DNA of 64,000 nucleotides from Neorhizobium galegae bv. orientalis str. HAMBI 540 (GTDB lineage: Bacteria > Pseudomonadota > Alphaproteobacteria > Rhizobiales > Rhizobiaceae). The stretch is from positions 3,038,001 to 3,102,000 of the forward strand of contig NZ_HG938353.1 in the NCBI RefSeq assembly GCF_000731315.1, in the 5' to 3' direction. The translations under genes were made by a program, and so were the position numbers. The notes under the pieces are model-generated. The model saw only the letters and a program-made list of their open reading frames with translations. It made no database searches and was not told where the DNA came from. The number at the start of each line of letters is the position of its first letter. Position 1 is the first letter of the stretch. Positions 26,629 through 39,688 of the stretch are shown here, piece by piece.

Positions 26629-26657
26629 CAAACGTTAACCACATGGCTTTACGTTTG
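26629..26657. repeat. Inverted repeat CAAACGT...ACGTTTG upstream of the beta-barrel gene
   Basis: Perfect 7-bp arms (26629-26635 and 26651-26657) with a 15-base spacer, in the 145-bp divergent region between kdsD and the beta-barrel gene. A possible operator; no regulator assigned. Confidence 0.35.
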
Positions 26658-26688
26658 GGTAAGCATTTGCGATTGCCCGGGCAGGCCT

Positions 26689-28203
26689 ATGAAGATCACC
26701 ACAACGACAGGCGGGACGCGCCAGAGGCGCCGGACGGCACTCGGCCTTCTGCTGGCCTGTTCGGCGCTTGTTTCATCGCCCGCAGCCGCCCAGACCCGCA
26801 ACGTGTTTCCGCCGCAGAACGGCTCCCTTCCATCGGTCGCAAGCACCACCTCGCCCGCATCGAATCCCGCCTCCGGCACGGCTTTGAGAGGCGACACCTC
26901 GGCACAACCGGCCACCAGTGCCGCCGCCGACCCGAATGTCGCGACCGGCACCACGCCCGGCCGCAACCGCACGGCAACCCAGGAACCTCCCTATGAGGAC
27001 GACCTGAACCAGCCCCACGAGGAGCCGCTCGACCGTGGCGCCGAGCCGGTCGAGACCCAGGAACAGCCCCGCGAACCGGGTGATCCTACCGGCATCCGGA
27101 TGGGCAGTTTCCTGCTTCGGCCTTCGATCAACCAGAGCATCGACACCGAGACCCGCCGCTCGAGCGGCACCAAGGTCCGCCGCGATTATCTCTCGACGGC
27201 GATCCGCGGCACATTGACCTCCGACTGGTCGCGCCATTCGTTGACGGTGACGGGCGAAGGCACGCTAGAGCGCAATCTCGGCAGCAGCAGCCAAGGCGAG
27301 CAACCGGAAGCGAACATCAACGCGGACCTGCGGCTCGATCTCTCCAACGATACGGTCGCCCATGTCACCGGCGGCTATCGGTTCTCCCGCGAGGACGACT
27401 ACGATCCGAACGCGCTCGGCGGCGCATCCACACAGTCGGGTGTCCATGAATTCACCGGCGGCGCCTCTGTCCAGCGCGACTTCGGCAAGATCCGCGGCAC
27501 GGCCGCGATCGACCTTTCCCGCGCCTCCTATACGGATGCGAAGCTCTCCGACGGCACGATCGTCAGCATGAAGGATCGCAACCGGACCGGTATCGACGGC
27601 CGACTGCGGCTTGGCTACGAACTGTCGCCGGCACTCGTCCCCTATGTAGAAGTGGCGACCGGCCACACATTCTATGACCTCAGGCGCGACAATTCCGGTT
27701 ATGCCCGTTCGTCGCAGAGCTACGCGGCACGCACCGGCATAGAATTCGATCTCGGCGAAAAGCTGCGCGGCGAAATCGGCACCGGTTACGAGGTCGTCGA
27801 TTACGAGGACGAACGCCTGAAATCGGTCGGCGCGGTCACCTTCAGCGGCAGCGCCACCTGGTCGCCGCAGCGCGGCACCAATGTCGATCTCGGCCTGCGC
27901 ACCACGATGCAGGATTCGACCACGCCCGGCCAGAGCGGCTGGGTGGAATACCAGGCGACGGCAGCGCTGACCCATGAGATGCGCGACAATCTCATCGCCC
28001 GGCTGACCGGCAGCTCGACGCTACGCGATTTCCCGAACGGCGGCCCGAGCGACGAAACGGTCTGGATCGGCGGCGCCGGCCTCACCTGGGCGATCAACCG
28101 TTACCTCGACCTGACCGGCGACGTCGAATACGAACAGGCGGGCGGCGGCGGCACCAACGACAAGATCGTCCGCGCCGGCGTCGGCCTCACATTGAAGCGT
28201 TAG
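26689..28203 (+). CDS. Outer membrane beta-barrel protein (BBP2-like)
   Basis: A 504-residue exported protein. The signal peptide spans about 1-35 (LGLLLACSALVSSPAAAQ), and a disordered Pro/Thr-rich segment about 36-135. The rest is a barrel of alternating amphipathic strands (GSFLLRPSINQSIDTETRR, FGKIRGTAAIDLSRASY, and a final strand VRAGVGLTLKR). The pattern fits the 'putative beta-barrel porin 2' family found near polysaccharide and envelope genes. Cargo is unknown. It converges with and overlaps the next gene by four bases. Confidence 0.85.
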   Translation: MKITTTTGGTRQRRRTALGLLLACSALVSSPAAAQTRNVFPPQNGSLPSVASTTSPASNPASGTALRGDTSAQPATSAAADPNVATGTTPGRNRTATQEPPYEDDLNQPHEEPLDRGAEPVETQEQPREPGDPTGIRMGSFLLRPSINQSIDTETRRSSGTKVRRDYLSTAIRGTLTSDWSRHSLTVTGEGTLERNLGSSSQGEQPEANINADLRLDLSNDTVAHVTGGYRFSREDDYDPNALGGASTQSGVHEFTGGASVQRDFGKIRGTAAIDLSRASYTDAKLSDGTIVSMKDRNRTGIDGRLRLGYELSPALVPYVEVATGHTFYDLRRDNSGYARSSQSYAARTGIEFDLGEKLRGEIGTGYEVVDYEDERLKSVGAVTFSGSATWSPQRGTNVDLGLRTTMQDSTTPGQSGWVEYQATAALTHEMRDNLIARLTGSSTLRDFPNGGPSDETVWIGGAGLTWAINRYLDLTGDVEYEQAGGGGTNDKIVRAGVGLTLKR

Positions 28204-29096
28204 GCTTTCGTTCGACCGGCAATCCATTCCATCAGCGCATTCTGCGCATGGAGCAGAAACGCCTTCGCCGGCGCGCTCTGGCAGGCCGCGTGCGTCATCG
28301 CATCCACTGTGACTTCCTGTCCCCGCGCCACCGGCGGACAGGGGATGAAGATGGCATCGGGACGGCAGCGATCGAGAACTGCCGCCGAGATCCGGTAATC
28401 CGCAGGTGTGCTTTCAGCGACCCCGCCCGGCCAGCTATCCGTGAAGATGACATCCGCATCCTCGACTTCGCCCATGTCCGTGCTCAGCCCGAAATTGAGG
28501 CCGGGACTCCGATTGAGGAACGCGGGATCGGCGACATGCCAATCGTCCGGATAAACCTGTACCACCTCGATCGGCAGCGAGATCGACGCCTCCACCCAGG
28601 ACCGCAGAATATTGGCATCCGGCGCCACGCCGACGATCTTCAGCCCCTCGATGCCGCCTCTTTTGGCTCTGATATAGGCAAGGTCTCCGAGCGTCTCGCA
28701 AGGGTGGTTCGATCGCGTCCGGGCATTGATGACCGGCACCTGGGCATGTGCCGCAAGTTCGCGAAGCGAGGCGAGCTCCGGCGTACGGACGACGATCATG
28801 TCGAACCAGTTGTCGAGGTAACCCGCCAAGTCGGCGATCGTCTCCCGCCCCCCGAGGCTCGCCGGCACATGTGCGCAAATGCCGCCCATCGCCTGGATGC
28901 CGAGATCGAAAGCCGTTGTATTGCGCCAGCCGCCCTCATCGACGATCAAGGCGATCCGTCTACCCTCCAGGCTTTTCGGCATCTGCCGTTCCCGCCACGC
29001 TTCGGCAAGCACGCCGGCGCGATCGAGGATCGCTGCTATGGCGTCCGCCGAAAGATCGTGGAATTCCAGAAAATCGAGACCCGCAGAAACAGCCAT
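28200..29096 (-). CDS. Divergent ornithine carbamoyltransferase-like protein
   Basis: A 298-residue member of the aspartate/ornithine carbamoyltransferase fold. The NHPCETLGDL segment matches the conserved HPxQ carbamoyl-phosphate motif, and the two-domain layout and length fit. The usual SxRTR phosphate-binding loop is replaced by EGGWRNTTAF, and the HCLP ornithine motif by PCPPVARG. It is therefore probably not a standard ArgF; a different acceptor or a non-catalytic role is possible. ATG at 29096 is chosen; a GTG at 29108 is an alternative. Its 3' end overlaps the beta-barrel gene by four bases. Confidence 0.8.
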   Translation of the reverse strand: MAVSAGLDFLEFHDLSADAIAAILDRAGVLAEAWRERQMPKSLEGRRIALIVDEGGWRNTTAFDLGIQAMGGICAHVPASLGGRETIADLAGYLDNWFDMIVVRTPELASLRELAAHAQVPVINARTRSNHPCETLGDLAYIRAKRGGIEGLKIVGVAPDANILRSWVEASISLPIEVVQVYPDDWHVADPAFLNRSPGLNFGLSTDMGEVEDADVIFTDSWPGGVAESTPADYRISAAVLDRCRPDAIFIPCPPVARGQEVTVDAMTHAACQSAPAKAFLLHAQNALMEWIAGRTKA

Positions 29097-29120
29097 GTCA
29101 CCCGACACCGTGAAAAAGAA

Positions 29121-29151
29121 AAACCCCTCATAGCAGGACCATGAGGGGTTT
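29121..29151 (-). terminator. Rho-independent terminator of galU (minus strand)
   Basis: Perfect 11-bp stem AAACCCCTCAT/ATGAGGGGTTT with a 9-base loop. Read on the minus strand it is followed by TTTTTCTTTTT, so it ends galU before the carbamoyltransferase-like gene. Confidence 0.92.
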
Positions 29152-29190
29152 GCGTGACGCCCGGACCGGCAAATAGCCGATCGGAGAGAT

Positions 29191-30078
29191 TTACTTCAGC
29201 GAGGCGAGCAGCGCCTTCATCGGCCCTTCGATCGCCGGACGGATGTCGGCGCGCTGCAGGGCAAAGGCCAGGTTTGCCAGGATGAAGCCGTCCTTGGCGC
29301 CGCAGTCGAACGTGTCGCCCTTGAAGGGATAGGCAGCGAATTCCTGGGATTTCAAGAGTGCCAGCATGCCGTCGGTGAGCTGGATCTCGTTGCCGGCGCC
29401 GCGCTCCTGGGTTTCCAGGATCTTGAAGATCTCCGGCTGCAGGATGTAGCGGCCGTTGATGTAGAGGTTGGACGGTGCCGTGCCCTTGGCGGGCTTTTCG
29501 ACCATCTGGGTGATCTTGAAGCCTTCGCCGACCGGCGCGCCGATGCCGACGATGCCGTATTTATGGGCCTGGTCCGGATCGCATTCCTGCACCGCGACGA
29601 CGTTACCGCCGCTTTCGGCATAAAGATCGACCATGCCCTTCAGGCAGCCCTTGCCGCCGGCCATGATCATGTCAGGAAGCAGGACCGCGAAAGGCTCGTT
29701 GCCGACGATGTCGCGGGCGCACCAGACCGCATGGCCAAGCCCGAGCGGCACCTGCTGGCGCGTGAAGCTGGCGGTGCCGGCAACCGGCAGAAGGCCGGCG
29801 AGCAGGGTTAGCTCGGCATTCTTGTTGCGCTCGCGCAGCATCTGTTCCAGCTCGTACTGGATATCGAAATAGTCTTCGATAACCCCCTTGCCGCGGCCCG
29901 TCACGAAAACGAAGTGCTCGATCCCGGCTTCGGCCGCCTCATCCACGACGTACTGGATGACCGGCTTGTCGACCACGGTCAGCATTTCCTTTGGCACCGC
30001 CTTGGTCGCGGGCAGGAAGCGCGTGCCCAGACCTGCTACCGGAAACACTGCCTTACGGATCTTTTGTTGTTGTGCCAC
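29191..30078 (-). CDS. galU: UTP-glucose-1-phosphate uridylyltransferase
   Basis: A 295-residue nucleotidyltransferase making UDP-glucose for exopolysaccharide, LPS and glucans (ExoN in Sinorhizobium). The N-terminal nucleotide-binding motif is [17 protein letters not shown], and [23 protein letters not shown] and [13 protein letters not shown] follow in family order. It starts with GTG at 30078, preceded by AGGAGG at a good distance. Its own terminator lies downstream, and it is divergent from the transglycosylase gene. Confidence 0.96.
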   Translation of the reverse strand: MAQQQKIRKAVFPVAGLGTRFLPATKAVPKEMLTVVDKPVIQYVVDEAAEAGIEHFVFVTGRGKGVIEDYFDIQYELEQMLRERNKNAELTLLAGLLPVAGTASFTRQQVPLGLGHAVWCARDIVGNEPFAVLLPDMIMAGGKGCLKGMVDLYAESGGNVVAVQECDPDQAHKYGIVGIGAPVGEGFKITQMVEKPAKGTAPSNLYINGRYILQPEIFKILETQERGAGNEIQLTDGMLALLKSQEFAAYPFKGDTFDCGAKDGFILANLAFALQRADIRPAIEGPMKALLASLK

Positions 30079-30279
30079 TCACGCCTCCTGAAAGCACGTC
30101 ATTGTGCGAATATTCAAATCTCGGCATCTAATGACGAATTGCTACCGTTTCGCAAAGACTGCCGTGGGTCCGGTTTCTATGGTAAAGAATTTGTTGACCC
30201 AATCCTGTTATTACATCGTTAAGCCGCATGCCACTCTTGCCGCAAGGCTTGGTAAAAAGAAGACTGGACCCGACTGCCG

Positions 30280-31500
30280 ATGAAGACCCTTCGCACCAAC
30301 CTCTTTCGAGGGTTTGCCTTCTCCCTGATCGCCGGGCTCGCCGCGGCGGCCATGCCGATAGATGCTCAGGCAGACGCCGGTTTCAAGACGTGGATCGCAA
30401 AATTCTACGACACTGCCGCCAAGAGCGGAATTACCCGTTCCACCTATGAGAGAGCGTTCGCCGGCGTCAGCGAACCCGATCAGGACGTGCTTGAGAAGGC
30501 GAACTATCAGCCCGAATTCACGTCCAGGATCTGGGATTACCTCGACAGCCGCGTGAACCCCTATACCGTCAAGATCGGCCGCGAGATGGCGGCCAAACAT
30601 GGCTCGACGCTTGCCGCGCTGGAACGCCATTTCGGCGTCGACAAGAACATCCTGCTCGCCATCTGGTCGATGGAATCCAACTACGGCGCTGCGCTCGAAA
30701 AACCCGAGCGCCTGCACCACGTGCCGCAGGCGCTCGCCACACTTGCCTGGGGCGATCCCAAGCGTGCCAAGTTCGCCCGCACCCAGCTCATCGCAGCGCT
30801 CAAAATCCTGCAGTCTGGCGATATCACCCCGAAGCAGCTGACCGGCTCCTGGGCCGGCGCCATGGGCCATACCCAGTTCATCCCGACCAGTTACCTGCTC
30901 TACGCGATCGACGCGGACGGCAACGGCAAGCGCGACATCTGGCATTCGGTCCCGGATGCGCTCGCCACGTCCGCCAACCTGCTTGCCAAGAACGGCTGGC
31001 AGAGCGGCAAGACCTGGGGTTATGAAACCGTGCTTCCGGCCAATGGCACCCGCTACGAAGGCCAGACCAAGTCGCTCGGCGAATGGGCGAAGCTCGGTTT
31101 CGCCCGCCCGAACGGCAAAAGTTTCCCGCGCGGCGCCGACAGGGCGACGCTGAAGATGATGGCCGGCGAAAGCGGACCGGCCTTCCTGATGCTCGGTAAT
31201 TTCTTCACCGTGAAGAAATACAACGCCGCCGACAGCTACGCGCTGGCCGTCGGCCTGCTCGCCGACGAGATCGCCGGCTTCGGCGGTGTCCAGCAGAGCT
31301 GGCCGCGTCCCGAAGGCACGCTCGACATCAAGCAGAAGTTCGAACTGCAGAACCGCATGAAGCAACTCGGTTATTACGAGGGAGAAGTCGACGGCAATTT
31401 CGGCTCCGGCTCGAAGGCTGCGATCTCGGCAATCCAGAAACGCCTCGGCATGCAGCAGAGCGGCGAACCGTCGAAGTCGCTTCTCGAAGCTTTGCGTTGA
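30280..31500 (+). CDS. Lytic murein transglycosylase (MltB/SLT-2 type) with peptidoglycan-binding domain
   Basis: A 406-residue secreted enzyme that cleaves peptidoglycan to 1,6-anhydro products. It has a signal peptide (about 1-33, ending in DAQA) and an SLT-2 domain (about 34-325) with the catalytic Glu in IWSMESNYG. The WAGAMGHTQFIPTSYL signature and DIWHSVPDALATSANLL are present. A C-terminal PG-binding-1 domain (about 345-405) reads LQNRMKQLGYYEGEVDG. All expected parts are present. Confidence 0.95.
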   Translation: MKTLRTNLFRGFAFSLIAGLAAAAMPIDAQADAGFKTWIAKFYDTAAKSGITRSTYERAFAGVSEPDQDVLEKANYQPEFTSRIWDYLDSRVNPYTVKIGREMAAKHGSTLAALERHFGVDKNILLAIWSMESNYGAALEKPERLHHVPQALATLAWGDPKRAKFARTQLIAALKILQSGDITPKQLTGSWAGAMGHTQFIPTSYLLYAIDADGNGKRDIWHSVPDALATSANLLAKNGWQSGKTWGYETVLPANGTRYEGQTKSLGEWAKLGFARPNGKSFPRGADRATLKMMAGESGPAFLMLGNFFTVKKYNAADSYALAVGLLADEIAGFGGVQQSWPRPEGTLDIKQKFELQNRMKQLGYYEGEVDGNFGSGSKAAISAIQKRLGMQQSGEPSKSLLEALR

Positions 31501-31566
31501 CAAGAAGGTGCTTCGCGCCACATCGTTTACATGGAATCTCCCGCAAGCGTGCGGGACGGCGGAGAC

Positions 31567-32847
31567 ATGAAGGCTTTGCATAAATCCGGGCGAAAAGAGG
31601 CCGGCTGCAACGGGGCCGGGCTGAACAAGCCCTTGCGGAGCAGAGGATGGGCACGCTTGGCTCTCCTCCTCCTCGCGGTGCTGCTCGCCCTGCCGGTCGC
31701 GTCGCCGCCGGCTGCCGCCCAGGAGCCTCTCCCGCGACGCAACCTCTTCGATTACCTGTTCGGCGGCCCGCGTTACGAGCGCGACGACCGCTATGAGCAG
31801 CCTCCTCCTTATAGTCGCCGCCGTTACGACCGGGATGGCTCGATCATCGATATGAGGCCACGTCCGCGCCGCAGCACGGGACGAGCAGCCGCTCCTCGCC
31901 CGGTGCAGCCGATGGTGTCGGCGGCGCCGGAACCGGTTGCCAAAATCGACAATGCCAAACAGGTTCTGGTGGTCGGCGACTTCATGGCCGGCGGCATCGG
32001 CAGCGAGCTGGAAACGGCGTTTGCGACCGCTCCCGGCGTCGCGATCACCGAGCGCAGCGACGGCTCCTCCGGTCTCGTCCGCGAGGATCACTTCGATTGG
32101 CCGGGCGAACTCCCCGCCATGCTCGACGAGGTGAAGCCGGCCGTCGTCGTCGTCATGCTCGGCGCCAACGACCGCCAGCAGATGACGATCGGCAACACTA
32201 AGGAAAAGTTCCGCAGCGACGCCTGGTTCAAGGAATACGAGCGGCGGGTGACCCGGCTCGTTAGCATTGTCACTTCCCGCAAGCTGCCGCTTCTCTGGGT
32301 CGGCCTGCCCTCCTTCCAGTCGCCGACGGCAACCGCAGACGCGGTGACGCTCAACGCCATCTACCGCAATCAGGTTGAAAAGGCCGGCGGCGAATTCGTC
32401 GACATCTGGGAAGGTTTCGTCGACGAGGACGGCAAGTTCGTCATCACCGGCTCAGACGTCAACGGCCAGCAGGTGCGCCTGCGCGGTTCGGACGGCATCA
32501 CCTTCACCAAGGCCGGCAAGCAGAAGCTCGCCTTCTACGTGGAAAAACTGGCCCGCCGGCATCTCGGCGAAATGGCAAGCCCCGATGTCGTCAAGCTCGA
32601 CGGTTCCAACCTGCCGGCACTATCGTCCCTTCCCGCCTCGCCCGGCCAAGCGGTCCCGACCCATCCGATCAGCCTCTCCGACCCGGAACTCGACGGCGGC
32701 AAGGATCTTCTCGGCGCAGCTCCGCTCCCACCGGTCCTCGTCGAAACGCCGCGCGACAAACTGGTCAGGCGCGGCGAACTGGCCCCCGCGCCGGTCGGGC
32801 GGGTTGATGACTATAGGGTTCCAGCCGTGAGCGCGGCGACGCGTTAG
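31567..32847 (+). CDS. DUF459 (SGNH-like) exported protein
   Basis: A 426-residue protein of the DUF459 family, SGNH-hydrolase fold. A membrane or signal segment (about 30-53, LALLLLAVLLALPVASPP) is followed by an Arg/Pro-rich linker and the SGNH-like domain (about 125-340). Block III is intact (MLGANDRQQ), but block I reads VVGDFMAGGI, where the GDS serine is replaced by Phe, and block V reads DGITFTKAG, lacking the catalytic His. Hydrolase activity is doubtful. The start is ambiguous: ATG at 31531 or 31567, the latter preceded by a closely spaced GGAG. It follows the transglycosylase by under 70 bp. Confidence 0.82.
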   Translation: MKALHKSGRKEAGCNGAGLNKPLRSRGWARLALLLLAVLLALPVASPPAAAQEPLPRRNLFDYLFGGPRYERDDRYEQPPPYSRRRYDRDGSIIDMRPRPRRSTGRAAAPRPVQPMVSAAPEPVAKIDNAKQVLVVGDFMAGGIGSELETAFATAPGVAITERSDGSSGLVREDHFDWPGELPAMLDEVKPAVVVVMLGANDRQQMTIGNTKEKFRSDAWFKEYERRVTRLVSIVTSRKLPLLWVGLPSFQSPTATADAVTLNAIYRNQVEKAGGEFVDIWEGFVDEDGKFVITGSDVNGQQVRLRGSDGITFTKAGKQKLAFYVEKLARRHLGEMASPDVVKLDGSNLPALSSLPASPGQAVPTHPISLSDPELDGGKDLLGAAPLPPVLVETPRDKLVRRGELAPAPVGRVDDYRVPAVSAATR

Positions 32848-32898
32848 CGATCGGGTGTGGCATTCTGCGGCATGATCTTCGACAGTGGAATTCGCGGT

Positions 32899-32955
32899 GC
32901 CCCCTCTGTCACCTGCGGTGACATCTCCCCCACAAGGGGGGAGATCGAAGGGAGC
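32899..32955. repeat. RIME-type intergenic palindrome
   Basis: Palindromic block with CCCCTCTGTCAC...GTGACATCTCCCCC and CCCCACAAGGGGGG hairpins between convergent genes. Nearly the same block occurs at 40862-40915. It matches what I recall of the Rhizobium-specific intergenic mosaic elements, dispersed non-coding palindromes. It may also aid termination between the DUF459 gene and gltD. Confidence 0.75.
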
Positions 32956-32965
32956 TTGTCGTCAC

Positions 32966-34420
32966 TTACCGCGGCAGAACCGAGCTTCCCATCAGCGCCT
33001 CGTCGATCGCGCGCGCCGCCTGGCGGCCTTCGCGGATCGCCCAGACGACCAGCGACTGGCCGCGGCGCACGTCGCCGGCGGTCCAGAACTTGTCGACCGA
33101 AGTCTTGTAGTCCTTGTCGTTGGCGACGACATTGGTCGAACCGCGGCGGTCGACATTCAGCGTCAGCTTGTCTTCGAGCTCGTTCAGAACACCGTCCGTC
33201 AGAGGGCCGGAGAAACCGATGGCGATGAAGGCGAGATCCGCCTTGATGATGAAATCCGTGCCGGCGATCGGCTGGCGGCGCTCGTCGACTTCGCAGCAGC
33301 GCACGCCGATGAGCTGGCCGTCTTCGCCGACGAATTCGAGCGTCGCCACCTGGAATTCGCGCACCGCACCTTCGGCCTGCGAAGACGAGGTGCGCATCTT
33401 GGTTGCCCAGAACGGCCAGACGGCGAGCTTGTCTTCCTTTTCCGGCGGCTGCGGGCGGATGTCGAGCTGGGTCACCTTGACGGCGCCCTGGCGGAAGGCG
33501 GTGCCGACGCAGTCGGACGCCGTGTCACCGCCGCCAACGACGACGACATGCTTGGCACCGGCCAGGATCGGATCGGCCGCCCAGGCGACGCTTTCGATGT
33601 TTTCGCGGCCGAGGCGGCGGTTCTGCTGCACGAGATAAGGCATCGCGTCATAGACACCATGCAGCTCGACGCCGGGAATGCCGGCCGGGCGCGGGGTTTC
33701 CGAACCGCCGCAATAAAGCACGGCGTCATGCTCGGCGATCAGCTTCTCGACGGGAATGTCGACGCCGATATTGGCGCCGTAATGGAAGGTCACGCCTTCG
33801 CCGGTGATCTGCTCGACCCGACGGTCGATGAAGTTCTTCTCCATCTTGAAGTCCGGAATGCCGTAGCGCAGCAGGCCGCCGGCCTTGGACTCGCGCTCAT
33901 AGACATGCACTTCATGGCCGGCGCGGCCGAGCTGCTGGGCAGCCGCCATGCCGGCGGGACCGGAACCGATGATCGCCACCTTCTTGCCGGTATGAACGGT
34001 TGCGGGCTGCGGCGCGATGAAGCCTAGCTCATAGGCCTTATCGGCGATAGCCTGCTCGACCGTCTTGATCGCAACCGGCGCATCCTCGAGGTTCAGCGTG
34101 CAGGCTTCCTCGCAAGGCGCGGGGCAGACACGACCGGTGAATTCCGGGAAGTTGTTTGTGGAATGGAGGTTGCGGATCGCCTCCTCCCACTTGTTGTTGT
34201 AGACGAGGTCGTTCCAGTCCGGGATCTGGTTGTGAACCGGACAGCCGGTCGGGCCGTGGCAATAGGGAATGCCACAGTCCATGCAGCGCGCCGCCTGCTT
34301 GGTGACTTCCGCATCCGACATCGGGATGGTGAATTCGCGGAAATGGCGGATGCGGTCGGAGGCCGGCTGATACTTGCCCACCTGCCGGTCGATCTCCAGG
34401 AAACCCGTTACCTTGCCCAT
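32966..34420 (-). CDS. gltD: Glutamate synthase small subunit
   Basis: A 484-residue NADPH-oxidising flavoprotein subunit of GOGAT, passing electrons to GltB for glutamate synthesis from glutamine and 2-oxoglutarate. The N-terminal iron-sulfur cysteines (CMDCGIPYCHGPTGC, CPAPCEEAC) are present. The FAD Rossmann motif is IGSGPAGMAAA and the NADPH motif VVGGGDTASD; GDVRRGQSLVVWAI closes the fold. It lies 65 bases downstream of gltB in the same operon and ends at the RIME block. Confidence 0.97.
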   Translation of the reverse strand: MGKVTGFLEIDRQVGKYQPASDRIRHFREFTIPMSDAEVTKQAARCMDCGIPYCHGPTGCPVHNQIPDWNDLVYNNKWEEAIRNLHSTNNFPEFTGRVCPAPCEEACTLNLEDAPVAIKTVEQAIADKAYELGFIAPQPATVHTGKKVAIIGSGPAGMAAAQQLGRAGHEVHVYERESKAGGLLRYGIPDFKMEKNFIDRRVEQITGEGVTFHYGANIGVDIPVEKLIAEHDAVLYCGGSETPRPAGIPGVELHGVYDAMPYLVQQNRRLGRENIESVAWAADPILAGAKHVVVVGGGDTASDCVGTAFRQGAVKVTQLDIRPQPPEKEDKLAVWPFWATKMRTSSSQAEGAVREFQVATLEFVGEDGQLIGVRCCEVDERRQPIAGTDFIIKADLAFIAIGFSGPLTDGVLNELEDKLTLNVDRRGSTNVVANDKDYKTSVDKFWTAGDVRRGQSLVVWAIREGRQAARAIDEALMGSSVLPR

Positions 34421-34485
34421 GTTTAAACCCTCAATCCGTCCTGCCGCTACCGCAGCCGGTTAAAACCTAACAACCCGCGCGAAAC

Positions 34486-39207
<4,722 letters not shown>

Positions 39208-39688
39208 CGTCATTCCTCCTGTTGGCCGCCTTCGGCAGCGGGCAAAGTGGCTCTCAATTGTCTCTTGGGGATGACAGGCATAAGCTCCATCCCGTGCTTC
39301 ATGCGATGGCGCCGCTCCAGCGTCAGTTGCAGCTTTGCAGCGCAACATAACCCGGATCGGCGTGAGCGTCAGCGGAAAAAGACGCGCCAATTATCGCTTC
39401 ATTTCCCGGAATTAGGACAGCACCTCTGTCCTAATTTTCAAAATTTATGCCACAGAAGTTAACCGGCGACAAGAGCGACTGCTAAAAATCTGCCGCTTTT
39501 GGCGACAGAAGATTACGCCAAATGCCGTAGATGTCGAAATTTAATTACGTTCGGGCGGGTTTTAAAGCGTGCTACTTGCTGACCTAACCGTTTTGGCCTT
39601 TCGGCCGACCTCGCCGATTGATTACCGGTTCAAAAAGATTAATCTCCGCACGCCTTCCAAGACAAAGCTTCCAGGGTGATTTTTCAAA
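39208..39688. promoter_or_regulatory. 481-bp non-coding region between gltB and the threonine aldolase gene
   Basis: This divergent promoter region holds no convincing gene. It is GC-rich near gltB and AT-rich from about 39390. The outstanding element is a perfect 11-bp inverted repeat at 39410-39436. Further on, a TTGGCCTTTCGGCCGA hairpin lies near 39592-39607. No sigma-54 or clear sigma-70 promoter can be assigned by eye. Confidence 0.6.
39410..39436. promoter_or_regulatory. Perfect 11-bp inverted repeat, likely operator, upstream of gltB
   Basis: AATTAGGACAG (39410-39420) and CTGTCCTAATT (39426-39436) with spacer CACCT. It lies about 200 bp upstream of the gltB start and 250 bp from the aldolase gene. 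Length, symmetry and AT-rich outer arms fit a dimeric repressor or activator site rather than a terminator, since no T run follows. Confidence 0.6.

Noticed and set aside
39208..39390. N-terminal extension of gltB by about 60 residues
   Set aside because: The extension has no GltB-like sequence and runs through the AGGAGG ribosome site that serves the start at 39207.
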